A stretch of 64,000 bases of DNA, from NCBI RefSeq assembly GCF_015711605.1, contig NZ_JABTEZ010000002.1, positions 186,001-250,000 of the forward strand. Direction: 5' to 3'. This document shows positions 45,018 through 54,347 of this stretch, in pieces; the stretch's first letter is position 1, and each line of letters begins with the position of its first letter. The position numbers and the translations under genes are program-made. A model generated the notes under the pieces. It was not told where the DNA came from, did not search any database, and was given only the letters and a program-made list of their open reading frames with translations. Source of the DNA: Planomonospora sp. ID67723. GTDB taxonomy: Bacteria > Actinomycetota > Actinomycetes > Streptosporangiales > Streptosporangiaceae.

Positions 45018-45673
45018 CAATTGAATATATGCGGGAAATCGTGTTGATCTCCGACCCCCGAGTCGTCTCGATCCCGGTCGAGGAGAACGGAGAGCCCCTG
45101 GTCGACATCCGCGGGCGGCTGCGGACCGACGACCGGCTCGCCGATCCCGAGGGGGCCTTCGCCCGTCTGCGGGAGGGGCTGCTGATCCGGCTGGAGGAGG
45201 CGCAGGCGCAGCTTCCCGCGGGGTACCGGCTGCTGGTCGTGGAGGGGTACCGGCCGATCGCGGCGCAGCGGCGGATCTTCGAGGAGTACTCGGCAGCTCT
45301 TCGGGTGACATTTCCGGAAATGTCACCCGAAGAGCTCCGCTCGGCGGCCAGCCGGTACGTTTCACCCGTCGAGATCGCCCCGCACACCGCGGGCGCGGCG
45401 GTGGACCTGACCCTGTGCACCGAGGACGGCACCGAGCTCGACATGGGCACCCCGGTCAACGCCACCCCCGAGCAGAGCGACGGCGCCTGCTACACCGCCG
45501 CCCCCGGTCTGTCCACCGAGGCCCGCCACCACCGCAAGCTCCTCGCCTCGGTCCTGGAGCCGGCGGGCCTGGTCAACTACCCCACCGAGTGGTGGCACTG
45601 GTCCTACGGCGACCGCTACTGGGCCATGGCCACCGGCGTGTCCGCGGCCCGTTACGGCCCCCGCCTGCCCTGA
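45014..45673 (+). CDS. VanX-like D-alanyl-D-alanine dipeptidase
   Basis: A 219-residue zinc dipeptidase of peptidase family M15D. The zinc motifs are APHTAGAAVDL (SxHxxGxAxD type) and the C-terminal PTEWWHWSYGDRYWA (ExxH with the catalytic Glu). The arginine segment VEGYRPIAAQRRIF is also conserved. It hydrolyses D-Ala-D-Ala or related dipeptides. No vanH/vanA genes are near, so it more likely serves cell-wall recycling than glycopeptide resistance. The start GTG 45014 overlaps the ROK stop; ATG 45029 is an alternative. A perfect 42-bp palindrome lies inside. Confidence 0.9.
   Translation: MTIEYMREIVLISDPRVVSIPVEENGEPLVDIRGRLRTDDRLADPEGAFARLREGLLIRLEEAQAQLPAGYRLLVVEGYRPIAAQRRIFEEYSAALRVTFPEMSPEELRSAASRYVSPVEIAPHTAGAAVDLTLCTEDGTELDMGTPVNATPEQSDGACYTAAPGLSTEARHHRKLLASVLEPAGLVNYPTEWWHWSYGDRYWAMATGVSAARYGPRLP
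45295..45336. repeat. Perfect 42-bp palindrome with no spacer, inside the VanX-like gene
   Basis: The 21 bases at 45295-45315 (AGCTCTTCGGG...TTTCC) are followed at once by their exact reverse complement at 45316-45336. The symmetry breaks on both sides (C-C). It encodes ordinary-looking family residues (AALRVTFPEMSPEEL), so it is part of the gene and not an insertion that breaks it. Confidence 0.95.
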
Positions 45674-45722
45674 CCCCCGCCGCGGCCGGTCCCCGCGAGA
45701 CGGGACGGCGGATCAGGGCAGG
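45664..45722. terminator. Bidirectional terminator made from two convergent gene ends
   Basis: CCTGCCCTGA (45664-45673) and TCAGGGCAGG (45713-45722) are perfect reverse complements. Each contains the last Leu-Pro codons and the stop of its gene. Inner pairing (CCGCC with GGCGG, TCCC with GGGA) extends the hairpin. It separates the salvage island from the peptide cluster. Confidence 0.65.
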
Positions 45723-47524
45723 CAGGTGCGCCAGGACAGAGGGCTGTCGGGAGCCGCGGCGACCAGCAGGCCGGCGTGGGCGGTCAGGACCGTGGCGCCG
45801 GCGGCGTCGCACAGGTCGGCCCACTCGGCCGGGCCGGTGACCGGCAGCCGGGTGCGGACGCGGCCCGCCGCGTCCACGGCGTAGAGGCGGCCGTTCGCGG
45901 AGGTCAGGGCGATCACCCCGGGGGCGTCGTCGGCCCGCTCCCAGGAGGCGCCCTCCGCCGACCGACGCCACAGCGCCGAGGGGGTGGCGGCGAACACCTC
46001 TCCGTTGACCAGTGCGAGGCCCGTCGCCCCGCCCGGGGCGTCGCCGAGGGTGGACCAGGAACCGTCGGGCTCCCGATAGACCAGGCGGTCGTCCTCGGTG
46101 AGGCCGTACAGGCCGATGGGGCGGGCGGGGGTCGCCTCCCGGGGCACGGCCAGGGCGGTCACCCCGGGAGCGGAGCCGGCACGGCGCCAGCGCAGGTTCT
46201 GGCCGGAGAGGTCCCGGGCCAGCAGCGAGCCGTCCGCCGCGGCGCCGTACAGCACCGGGCCGAGGACGGCCAGCGCGCGCAGCGAACCCGCGGGGCCGAT
46301 CGCCTCCCAGCCGTCCCCCGGCCGGGACAGCCGGTTCAGCACGTTGCGGGTGATCTGCTCGACGGCCGGGTCGTGCAGGGCGTTGCCCCAGTTCACCGTG
46401 GCGGCGGTGAACACCGTTCCCGCGCCCAGGCGCATGGAGCCCATGGTCGCCATGCCGCCCTGGCCGTACCGGTGCCAGTGGCGCAGGTCCGCGGTGGCCA
46501 AGATGACGAAGGACGGCGGCGTGCCGTCACGGCCGGTGGCCACCGGGACGCCGTCGGCCTCGGTGAAGTCGCACGCGTCGGTCTCGTAGCCGAGCGCGCC
46601 CCGGCCGAACTTGTCGCCCTCTCCCAGGCCGGTCCCGGCGAAGGCCCAGTGCTCGGGGAAGCGGACGACATAGGACTCCTCGTGCATCCGCTGCATGTAC
46701 GGTCCCCAGGTTCCCGCGCCCCGCCGGAAGCTCACCCCGATCATCGAGTTCTCCGGCCGGTCGACCGGGGAGCTGGACCACTCGACCGTGGTGAGCGCCG
46801 GTTCCACCGCCGCCATGGGATCGGCGACGGCGTCGCGGTAGCAGACCATGGTGCGCCCGCCGTCTTCCAGCCGGAACTGCCACCAGCAGGTGTTGCCCGA
46901 GAAGACGGCGAGGTTGCCGCCCCGGCGGACGAACTCCTCGACGCTGTCGCGCATCCCCGCCGACCAGTACTCGTCGTGGCCGTTGACCACCAGCAGACGG
47001 TAGCCGGACAGCAGTTCCCCGCCGTCGTCCAGGTCCAGGCCGGAGCAGTAGTCCACGTCGTACCCCGCGGGCCCCAGCCAGCGGATCATGCCCTCCTCCC
47101 AGCGCTCCGGGGGCGGCCCGCCGCCCGGCCGGTCGAAGGAGACGCGCGCGGCCCGGGCGGGCTCCTCGGCCCAGTAGAGCGACTCGCCGGGGATCCCGGC
47201 CCGGTTGTACGCCTGCCAGGTCGGGAAGGGGATCGACAGCAGGATCGGCGAGGCCGGACGAGCGGCCCGGACCGCGAAGTACACCTCGCAGGAGCCCTCT
47301 TCGGCCGTGAAGACGGCCCGGTAGAGCGAACTCGCCCAGTCGCCGGGGAGGTCGAGCGTCCAGCGGGGGCCGTCGAAGGTTCCGTCGAGCACGCGCAGGC
47401 CGGAGGCGACGTCCTCCACGCACACCGAGCCGTGCAGCGGAGCCCGGGAGGTATGGGTCAGGTTGAAGCCGAGCCGCTCGCCCTGGGCGCGGGAGGTGGA
47501 CTCGGCATAGGCATGGAGGGTCAT
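45713..47524 (-). CDS. N,N-dimethylformamidase large-subunit-like protein with C-terminal beta-propeller-like region
   Basis: 603 residues. Residues of about 75-400 match the N,N-dimethylformamidase beta-subunit domain: SIPFPTWQAYNRAG, GYDVDYCSGLDLD, VVNGHDEYWSAGMRD, RRGGNLAVFSGNTCWWQ and MGSMRLGAGTVFTAATVNW. The last 200 residues form repeated beta blades (VLYGAAADGSLLARD and similar). Characterised relatives are iron amidohydrolases. Its place at the end of the leftward NRPS operon suggests amide cleavage or tailoring of the peptide; the true substrate is unknown. The start is ATG 47524 behind GAAGGGAA. Confidence 0.78.
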   Translation of the reverse strand: MTLHAYAESTSRAQGERLGFNLTHTSRAPLHGSVCVEDVASGLRVLDGTFDGPRWTLDLPGDWASSLYRAVFTAEEGSCEVYFAVRAARPASPILLSIPFPTWQAYNRAGIPGESLYWAEEPARAARVSFDRPGGGPPPERWEEGMIRWLGPAGYDVDYCSGLDLDDGGELLSGYRLLVVNGHDEYWSAGMRDSVEEFVRRGGNLAVFSGNTCWWQFRLEDGGRTMVCYRDAVADPMAAVEPALTTVEWSSSPVDRPENSMIGVSFRRGAGTWGPYMQRMHEESYVVRFPEHWAFAGTGLGEGDKFGRGALGYETDACDFTEADGVPVATGRDGTPPSFVILATADLRHWHRYGQGGMATMGSMRLGAGTVFTAATVNWGNALHDPAVEQITRNVLNRLSRPGDGWEAIGPAGSLRALAVLGPVLYGAAADGSLLARDLSGQNLRWRRAGSAPGVTALAVPREATPARPIGLYGLTEDDRLVYREPDGSWSTLGDAPGGATGLALVNGEVFAATPSALWRRSAEGASWERADDAPGVIALTSANGRLYAVDAAGRVRTRLPVTGPAEWADLCDAAGATVLTAHAGLLVAAAPDSPLSWRTCLP

Positions 47525-47573
47525 CGGGTTCCCTTCGGTGCGGAGACCGCCGGCTCCGGTCGGGGCGGGGCGG

Positions 47574-48938
47574 TCAACCGACGAGCTCCGGCGCTTCGTG
47601 GAAGGCCGCCGCCACCAGCGCGGACTCCAGATCGAGGAGATAGCGCTCCATGGACGGCCGGGACAGGAACCGGGTGTCGGCGGTCACCGAGACCCCCAGG
47701 CCGCCGGGTTCGGCGGTCAGGTGCAGGCAGAAGCGGCAGTTGAGCCGGTCCTGGCTCAGCGGCCAGGTCAGGGTCGTCTCGTCCATCGCCCGCCGTACCG
47801 TCCGTTCGTCGTGGGAGGCGTCGGCGTGGTCGGTGAATCGCATGTCGTTGAAGCAGCAGTAGGGGTGGACGCTCGTGCCGCGTTCCCGGCCGATCCCGGC
47901 CGTCAGCCGGTCGCGGTCGCGGGGGTCGTGGTAGGCGGAGCGGTAGGCGCGCAGCGCGGCCGGCCGCGCTGCGCGCAGCAGCCCGGCCAGATCCGCCGGG
48001 TCCGTCCGGCTTCCGTCGAGCACGAACAGGCCCTCCTGGGAGAGGGTGGTGACCGCGTTCACGGTGTCGCCGCGGAAGCGGTTGCCCACGATCGGCAGCA
48101 TCGCGCACATGTCGTGCCCGGTCACCGCGGCGACCAGCGAGGACGAGGCGGCCAGCAGCACGGTCGAGGTGCTCGTGGCGTGCACGGCGGCGATCCGCTG
48201 GACGGCCAGGTCCAGCGCCCGGGAAACGATCTTCGCCCGCCACACCGGCGGGCTCGCCGCCTCCCCCGACGGACGGTCGAACATGGTCGGCGGGATACGC
48301 CGGTACTCGCTCTCCCAGTACTCGGCGGCGACCCGGGCCACCCGCCGGCCGTGCCCGGACTCCTGCCAGAGGGCCAGGTCCAGCGGCTGCGGCGGGGGCG
48401 GTCCGGGTACGGCGCCGCGCATCAGCAGCAGCCGCAGATCGCGGAGGGCGACCTCGGCGCCCAGCCCGTCGGCGGCCAGGTGGCAGAAGGCGAGCACGAC
48501 GTGGGTCACCTGGCCGCCGTCGGTCACCAGCCCCGCCCTGAGCGGCCACTCGGCGGTGTAGTCGAAGGCGGTCGCCGTCAGCTCCTCCAGCAGCGCCTCC
48601 GGATCACCGGTCGCGACGGTGACCGGGATCGTGCCCGCGTCCCGGAGCACCTGCCACGGTTCGGCGTCCTCCAGCACGCGGTACGGCCGCGCCCGGTCCG
48701 GTTCCGCCGGGCCCGTCCTGGTCCGCAAGGACTCGTGCCGCTCCACCAGGGAGCCGAGCGCCTCGGCGGCCCGCGCCGGGGTGAGCGGCCGGGCCCGGCC
48801 GGGCACCGGCAGGATCCGGCCGAAGTTGAAGTAGCGGTCGTCGGGCGCGGTCCTGCGGACCGTGTCCCAGATGGCCCGCTGGCCCCAGGTCAGCGGTGCC
48901 GTTCCGGACCTGGCCCCGGAGAACCGGACCTCCATCAC
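47574..48938 (-). CDS. Free-standing condensation-domain protein
   Basis: A 454-residue NRPS condensation domain without other domains. The N-terminal motif is LTWGQRAIWDTVRR, and the active-site motif HHxxxDG reads CHLAADG, keeping the second (catalytic) His and the DG. The first His is Cys. The start GTG 48938 overlaps the carrier-protein stop (GTGA). It could join the acyl group on a free carrier protein to the glycine-type module, or catalyse ester or amide formation with an external acceptor. Confidence 0.83.
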   Translation of the reverse strand: MMEVRFSGARSGTAPLTWGQRAIWDTVRRTAPDDRYFNFGRILPVPGRARPLTPARAAEALGSLVERHESLRTRTGPAEPDRARPYRVLEDAEPWQVLRDAGTIPVTVATGDPEALLEELTATAFDYTAEWPLRAGLVTDGGQVTHVVLAFCHLAADGLGAEVALRDLRLLLMRGAVPGPPPPQPLDLALWQESGHGRRVARVAAEYWESEYRRIPPTMFDRPSGEAASPPVWRAKIVSRALDLAVQRIAAVHATSTSTVLLAASSSLVAAVTGHDMCAMLPIVGNRFRGDTVNAVTTLSQEGLFVLDGSRTDPADLAGLLRAARPAALRAYRSAYHDPRDRDRLTAGIGRERGTSVHPYCCFNDMRFTDHADASHDERTVRRAMDETTLTWPLSQDRLNCRFCLHLTAEPGGLGVSVTADTRFLSRPSMERYLLDLESALVAAAFHEAPELVG

Positions 48939-49174
48939 GCGGCTCCGGTGATGTAGCGCTCCAGGGCGCCGAGGTCGTCCAGCACGCCGGTCCCCGCGCG
49001 AGAGAGGTCGAACTCGATCCCGAACTCGCTCTCCACCGCGTCGATCAGCCGCATCTGCGCCAGCGAGGTGATCCCCAGCGCCGACAGCGGCACCGTGGCG
49101 GCCAGCGCCTCGGCCGCGGTGACCGTCCCGTCCGACGCCGAGGCCACCATCGCGGCCAGCCGTTCCCTAAGCAT
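48935..49174 (-). CDS. Free-standing acyl/peptidyl carrier protein
   Basis: A 79-residue carrier protein. The 4'-phosphopantetheine attachment serine is in [20 protein letters not shown]. Helices flank it as expected. I choose ATG 49174, which has GAAGGGAG upstream; a TTG at 49192 is in frame. It overlaps the MbtH gene by eight bases and the condensation gene by four, so all are co-translated. Confidence 0.85.
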   Translation of the reverse strand: MLRERLAAMVASASDGTVTAAEALAATVPLSALGITSLAQMRLIDAVESEFGIEFDLSRAGTGVLDDLGALERYITGAA

Positions 49175-49403
49175 GCGGCGCTCCCTTCGCAACCTCTCCC
49201 GCCGGATTCCGGAGCCGCTCCCCGGGGACGCCGGCTCCTCTCGCGCTGAGCGGGCGCAGATCCGTCCAGACCCGCTCGATATGGGCCAGGCACTCGTCCC
49301 TGTCGCCGGAGGTGCCCTCCGCGCGCCAGCCGGGTGGCAGGTCCCGGCCGGTCGGCCAGATCGAATACTGGTCCTCGTGGTTCACCACGACGAGGTGACT
49401 CAC
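49167..49403 (-). CDS. MbtH-like protein
   Basis: A 78-residue MbtH-family protein, a small chaperone that binds and activates NRPS adenylation domains. Signature residues are [21 protein letters not shown] and [13 protein letters not shown]. The C-terminal 20 residues are extra and Arg/Pro-rich. The start GTG 49403 overlaps the NRPS stop by four bases (GTGA), so it is made together with the glycine-type module. Confidence 0.93.
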   Translation of the reverse strand: MSHLVVVNHEDQYSIWPTGRDLPPGWRAEGTSGDRDECLAHIERVWTDLRPLSARGAGVPGERLRNPAGEVAKGAPHA

Positions 49404-52400
49404 CTGTCGCTCCCCCCTTCCATGAGGCGTGCAGCCTCTTCCTCCGACAGCGCGGTGATCTCGGCGATCAGCAGCTCCTCGACCGCGGCCGCGAGCCCGG
49501 CCACCGTGCTCCGCGCGAACAGGGTGCGGATCGGCACGTCCACGTCGGCGAGCGCGCGGATCCTGGCGACGGCCCGGGTGGCCGTCAGCGAGTGCCCGCC
49601 CAGGGCGAAGAAGTCGTCGAGGGCCCCGACCTCCCCGACGCCGAGCACTTCGGCGAAGACCTCCGCCACCAGTTCCTCGGCGTCGCCGCGCGGAGCGACG
49701 TGCTCGCGGGCCGCGGCGGCCGGCTGGGGCAGCGCGGAGCGGTCGATCTTCCCGTTGGGCGTCAGCGGCAGCGCGTCCACCACCGTGAACACGCCGGGCA
49801 CCATGTATCCGGGCAGCTCCCGGCTCAGCCGCTCCCGCACCCGGTCCGGCAGGTCCCGGTGCTCCTGCGCCGTGTCCCCGGTGTCGCCGGTCACCCCCGC
49901 GTCCGGTACGACGTAGGCCACCAGGAGGTCCCCGCGGACCGCCGCGACGGACTGCCGGACCCCCGGGCAGGCGTCCATCGCGGCCTCGATCTCGCCGAGC
50001 TCGATCCGGTGGCCGCGCAGCTTGACCTGGTTGTCGGTGCGGCCGAGGAACTCCAGGGTGCCGTCGCGCAGCAGCCGGACCCGGTCGCCGGTCCGGTAGC
50101 GGCGGGAGCCGTCCGGGCCGGGGACGAACCGCTCGGCGGTCAGCGCGGGCCGGCCCAGGTATCCGGTCGCCACCCCGGCGCCGCCGATGAGCAGCTCGCC
50201 CGGGACCCCGACGGGGACCGTCCCGCCGGCCGCATCCACGACGTGGACCGTGGTGTTGGCGATCGGGCGGCCGATCACGATCCGGCCGGGATCGGCGGGG
50301 ACCTCCCAGGCGGTGGACCAGATCGTCGTCTCCGTCGGGCCGTACACGTTGAGCAGGCGGTCCACTCGCGGGCGCAGCTCGCGGGCGAGCGCGCCCGGCA
50401 GCGGCTCGCCACCGGTGAGCGCCGTCACCCGGGGCAGGTCCCCGGCCAGCAGGACCCGCCAGCCCGACGGCGTCGCCTGCACGTGGGTGACCCCGGTCTC
50501 GCGGACCAGCCGGGCGAGGTGCTCGCCGTCCCGGGCCGCCTCGGCGTCCGCGATCACCACCCGGCCGCCGGTCACCAGGGGCAGGAACAGCTCCAGGGCG
50601 GAGATGTCGAACGACAGCGACGTCAGCCCCAGCCACACGTCGCGCGGGGTGGAGCCCACCAGCGACCGCATCGCCAGCAGGAAGTTCACCAGCGCGCGGT
50701 GCGGGACCACCACGCCCTTCGGCCGGCCGGTGGACCCCGAGGTGTACAGCACGTACGCGGTGTCGCCGGGACGCGGCGGGAGGGCCGCGGCGCCGCCGGC
50801 GGGTGCGGGAGGAAGGTCGCCGAGCGAGGTCAGGACCAGGGAGGCCGCCGAGTCCTCGATCACGTACGCGATGCGGGCCTCGGGGTAGCCGGGGTCCACC
50901 GGCAGGTAGGCCGCGCCGCTCATCACCGTGCCGAGCAGGGCGACGAGCATGTCGGCGCCGCGCTCCATCCGGATCGCGACCAGGGATCCCCGGCCCACGC
51001 CCGCCGCGGCCAGCCGGGCGGCGAGGTCCGCCGCCCGGCCGGTCAGCTCCGCGTAGGTCAGCGTGTCCCGACCGCAGACGGCCGCCACCGCCCCGGGGGT
51101 GGCCGCGGCCTGGGCCAGCACCAGGTCCGTCAGCGTCGTCTCCGGCAGCTCGGCGCCGGTGGCGTTCCAGACGTCCATCGCGGCCAGCTCCGCGTCCGGC
51201 ACCATCCGCAGCACGCTCACCGGCAGGTCGGGATCCGCCACGGCCGCCGCGAGCAGCTCCTGGAACCGCCCGGCGAGCCCGGCCACGGTCTCGCGGTCGA
51301 ACAGCTCGGTGCTGTAGATGACCCTGCCGCCGAGGGCGCCGTCCGGATCGGCGGCCATGTCCACCGACAGGTCGTAGCGCGCGGGATTCCACCCGTTGGG
51401 GAACGGGACGGCGGACAGGCCGGGCAGCGGCTCGGGGTCCTCGCCGTGGGTGTGCAGGGCGAACATGGTCTGGAAGACCGGGGTGCGGCTGAGATCGCGC
51501 CGTACGTCGAGTTCGGCCACCAGGCGCTCGAACGGGACGTCCTGGCGGGAGAGCGCGTCCAGCACCGAGCGCCGGGTGCGCCGCAGCAGCTCGGTGAAGG
51601 AGGGGTCGCCGGACAGGTCGCAGCGGATGGGCAGCGTGGTCGAGAGGAATCCGATCATGGACTCGAGCTCGACGCGGTTCCGGCCTGCCGACGGGGTGCC
51701 CACGCAGAAGTCGTCCTGGCCGCTGTGCCGGGCGAGGAGCACCTGGTAGGCGGCCAGCAGCACCATGTACGGCGTGCAGCGCGCCCGGCGCGCCAGCCCG
51801 GTGATCCCGGCGGCCGCCTCGGGGTCGATCCGGAAGTCGAGGGCGGCTCCCGCCCCGGACCGGTGGGCGGGACGCGGCCGGTCGGCGGGCAGGTCCAGCG
51901 GGGGGACCCCGGCCAGGTGCCCGGTCCACCAGCGCAGGTCGGCGTCCGTCCAGTTCTGCTCGCGGGCGTGCTCGCCGTACTGGAGGGGGAGGAGGGGCAG
52001 GGGCGCCGTGCCGCGGCTGCCGTAGTGGGCGGCGACCTCTGCGCGGAGCACGTTGAGCGACCAGCCGTCGCTGTTGATGTGGTGCACGACGACGCACAGG
52101 ACATGGTCGTCCGGCCCGAGCTCGATCAAGGAGACCTGGAACGGGGCGGCGGCGGTCAGGTCGAAGGCGGTGTTGGTGAGGGCGGCGACCAGGGCGCGCG
52201 CCTCCTCCTCGCCGGGGGCGGTCAGGCACCGGATCGCCACGGGTGCGGGCGGGTCGACGACCGCCACCGGCTCCCCGTCCGTCTCGCGGAAGCGGGTGCG
52301 CAGACTCTCGTGCCGGGCCGCGACCGCGGTGAACGCGGAGGCCAGGGCCTCCTTATCAAGCGGACCTTTCAACCGGTAAACATAGGATGTGTTGTAACTC

Positions 52401-52519
52401 GGATCGGCCGGATCGAAGCGATGGAGGAACCAGAGTCGCTGCTGGCCGTGTGAGAGCGGGTACTCTCCGGCCGTGTCGGCGGGGGAACCGCCGACACGGG
52501 CGGTCTCTGGCTGCGGCAC
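49400..52519 (-). CDS. NRPS module, condensation-adenylation-thiolation
   Basis: 1039 residues, domains C-A-T. The C domain opens [13 protein letters not shown] and has HHINSDG near residue 145. The A domain has [15 protein letters not shown] near residue 586, FDISALE, and [11 protein letters not shown]. The T domain has [11 protein letters not shown] near residue 972. My reading of the specificity code is D-I-L-Q-L-G-V-I-W, one residue from the glycine code DILQLGLIW as I recall it. The start is GTG 52519, because AAAGGAG lies six bases upstream; a GTG at 52549 is weaker. There is no thioesterase. Confidence 0.93.
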   Translation of the reverse strand: MPQPETARVGGSPADTAGEYPLSHGQQRLWFLHRFDPADPSYNTSYVYRLKGPLDKEALASAFTAVAARHESLRTRFRETDGEPVAVVDPPAPVAIRCLTAPGEEEARALVAALTNTAFDLTAAAPFQVSLIELGPDDHVLCVVVHHINSDGWSLNVLRAEVAAHYGSRGTAPLPLLPLQYGEHAREQNWTDADLRWWTGHLAGVPPLDLPADRPRPAHRSGAGAALDFRIDPEAAAGITGLARRARCTPYMVLLAAYQVLLARHSGQDDFCVGTPSAGRNRVELESMIGFLSTTLPIRCDLSGDPSFTELLRRTRRSVLDALSRQDVPFERLVAELDVRRDLSRTPVFQTMFALHTHGEDPEPLPGLSAVPFPNGWNPARYDLSVDMAADPDGALGGRVIYSTELFDRETVAGLAGRFQELLAAAVADPDLPVSVLRMVPDAELAAMDVWNATGAELPETTLTDLVLAQAAATPGAVAAVCGRDTLTYAELTGRAADLAARLAAAGVGRGSLVAIRMERGADMLVALLGTVMSGAAYLPVDPGYPEARIAYVIEDSAASLVLTSLGDLPPAPAGGAAALPPRPGDTAYVLYTSGSTGRPKGVVVPHRALVNFLLAMRSLVGSTPRDVWLGLTSLSFDISALELFLPLVTGGRVVIADAEAARDGEHLARLVRETGVTHVQATPSGWRVLLAGDLPRVTALTGGEPLPGALARELRPRVDRLLNVYGPTETTIWSTAWEVPADPGRIVIGRPIANTTVHVVDAAGGTVPVGVPGELLIGGAGVATGYLGRPALTAERFVPGPDGSRRYRTGDRVRLLRDGTLEFLGRTDNQVKLRGHRIELGEIEAAMDACPGVRQSVAAVRGDLLVAYVVPDAGVTGDTGDTAQEHRDLPDRVRERLSRELPGYMVPGVFTVVDALPLTPNGKIDRSALPQPAAAAREHVAPRGDAEELVAEVFAEVLGVGEVGALDDFFALGGHSLTATRAVARIRALADVDVPIRTLFARSTVAGLAAAVEELLIAEITALSEEEAARLMEGGSDR

Positions 52520-52883
52520 GAGGGGCTCCTTTGGCGGACGCGGGCTCACATTCGCTCAGACGCGTAGAGAAGATGAAAAACCGAACCCCGATGCGCGCTC
52601 GTATGCCCAGTTGAGCGGGGTTATGGAAAGGTGTCTTTCCGGAAAGAAACCTTCCAGTTAGTGGCGGTTCGCCAGTTTTACATCTCCGCCGGGGGTGCGC
52701 AAGACCCTGGCGCGCCGGAGCGCCGGGTCCGCTCCGCAGGTTGCGGCAAAGGACTTGCGCCACTGTTTCGATCATGTAAGACTGACGCTCGAATCATAAT
52801 AGTAAAGATTCTTTCCTGTTGTGGTCTTGGTATCCGCATGCCTCGGAGCCACATACATCGGATCTTTTTGGGAGGTTCACGTG
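52520..52883. promoter_or_regulatory. Divergent promoter region of the peptide cluster
   Basis: No gene is seen in these 364 bases, which are richer in A+T than their surroundings. GTGTCTTTCC meets GGAAAGAAAC at 52631-52650, a 20-bp palindrome with one mismatched pair. A third half-site GGAAAG lies at 52625-52630. TGGCG-GTT-CGCCA lies at 52662-52674. CATAAT (52795-52800) is a -10-like box for the rightward operon. No regulator gene is adjacent, so control would come from elsewhere. Confidence 0.55.
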
Positions 52884-54347
52884 GTGAACCTGACCGTCAT
52901 CCAGCTGCTGAGAGACCGGGCGCTCGCCGACCCCGAAGGGGTCGCGCTGATCGTCCAGGGCTCGGCGCCGCTCACCTACGGGCAGTGGGACGAACGCTCC
53001 ACCGAGCTGGCGAACGGCCTGGTGGAGCGCGGTGTCGTCCGCGGCGACCGGGTGGGCCTGGTGTTCGGGAACGGGGACTGGACGGACTACGCGGTGGCGT
53101 TCTTCGGGGTGCTCAAGGCGGGAGCGGCCGCCGTGCCGCTGTCCGACCGCCTCGCCCCCGCCGACCTGCGGTTCATGCTCGGCCACTGCGGCGCCGTGGG
53201 GGCCGTCCACGCCGAAGGGCTGGACGTGCCCGTGCAGGGCTGGAGCGCGACGCCCGGCGGCCTGCGCGCCCGGGCTCTCGCGGAAACCTCCTATGAGAAG
53301 GCCGCCGAGAAGACCGCTCCCGGCCCCGGCGACCTGGCGCAGATCCTCTACACCTCGGGTACCACCGGCCGTCCCAAGGGCGTTTCGGCCACTCACGCGA
53401 ACCTGGTTCACGGCTGCGGCGGGAAGCGGCGCCCGTTCGCGCACTCCCGGCATCTGGTGCACGCCTTCCCCGTCGGCTCCAACGCCGGCCAGACGATGCT
53501 GATCAATGCGCTCGACGCGCATCCCGCCGTGGTCACCCTGCCGCGCTTCACCCCCGGCCGCTTCGCCGCGCTGATCGAGTCCTATCGCGCGGGGACGGTC
53601 TTCCTCGTCCCGGCGATGGCGATCGAGCTGATCAACGCCGGGGTGGCGGAGCGGCACGACCTGTCCAGCGTGCTGCTGCTCGGTTCCGCCGCCGCACCCC
53701 TGCCCTCGGCGGTCGCCGGGGCGCTGACCGGGGCGTTCCCCAACGCGATGATCGCTAACTACTACACCTCGACCGAGGCGGCCCCCGCTCAGACGATCAT
53801 GATGTTCGATCCGGAGCGGCCCGGCAGCGTGGGCCGGGCGGTGGCCGGGGGACAGGTCAGGATCGCCACCCCGCAGGGGGAGCCGCTCCCGCAGGGCGAG
53901 ACCGGCGAGGTGTGGATGCGCTCCCCGGCCGCGCCGCGCTCCTACTACGGGGACCCCGCGAGCGGGACCTTCCGCGACGGCTGGATCCGGATGGGCGACC
54001 TCGGCTACCTGGACCCGGACGGCTACCTCTACCTCGTCGACCGGGAGAGCGACGTGGTGAAGTCCGGTGCCTACAAGGTCTCCACCCTCCACGTCGAGGA
54101 GGCCGTGTTCGAGCACCCGGCCGTGGTGGAGGCGGCCGCGTTCGGGGTGCCGCACCCGGTCCTCGGGACCGTGGTCGCCGTCGCCATGACCGTCCGCGAG
54201 CCCCTGGCGGCCGAGGAGCTGCGTGTCTTCCTCGCCGGCCGGCTCGCGCCGCAGGAACTGCCCGCCCGGGTGGTCACCGTTCCCGCACTGCCCCGCAACG
54301 CCGGCGGCAAGGTCGACAAACGGGCCCTGCGTGAGGCGATCGCATGA
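52884..54347 (+). CDS. AMP-dependent acyl ligase
   Basis: A 487-residue class I adenylate-forming enzyme. ATP-binding motif: ILYTSGTTGRPKGVS. Further motifs are YYTSTEAAPAQT, WIRMGDLGYLD and the C-terminal catalytic-lysine segment NAGGKVDKRAL. It probably activates a carboxylic acid and loads it on a free carrier protein. No carrier domain is fused. The start is GTG 52884 (or 52881) behind GGGAGG. The stop overlaps the next gene (ATGA). The substrate is unknown. Confidence 0.9.
   Translation: MNLTVIQLLRDRALADPEGVALIVQGSAPLTYGQWDERSTELANGLVERGVVRGDRVGLVFGNGDWTDYAVAFFGVLKAGAAAVPLSDRLAPADLRFMLGHCGAVGAVHAEGLDVPVQGWSATPGGLRARALAETSYEKAAEKTAPGPGDLAQILYTSGTTGRPKGVSATHANLVHGCGGKRRPFAHSRHLVHAFPVGSNAGQTMLINALDAHPAVVTLPRFTPGRFAALIESYRAGTVFLVPAMAIELINAGVAERHDLSSVLLLGSAAAPLPSAVAGALTGAFPNAMIANYYTSTEAAPAQTIMMFDPERPGSVGRAVAGGQVRIATPQGEPLPQGETGEVWMRSPAAPRSYYGDPASGTFRDGWIRMGDLGYLDPDGYLYLVDRESDVVKSGAYKVSTLHVEEAVFEHPAVVEAAAFGVPHPVLGTVVAVAMTVREPLAAEELRVFLAGRLAPQELPARVVTVPALPRNAGGKVDKRALREAIA

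Noticed and set aside
45014-45673. VanX-like gene as part of a vancomycin-resistance operon
   Set aside because: No vanH, vanA, vanR or vanS genes are nearby; the gene overlaps a ROK regulator next to sugar-salvage genes.
49334-52453. A 1039-codon frame antisense to the leftward NRPS
   Set aside because: The opposite strand carries complete C, A and T motifs; this frame has none.
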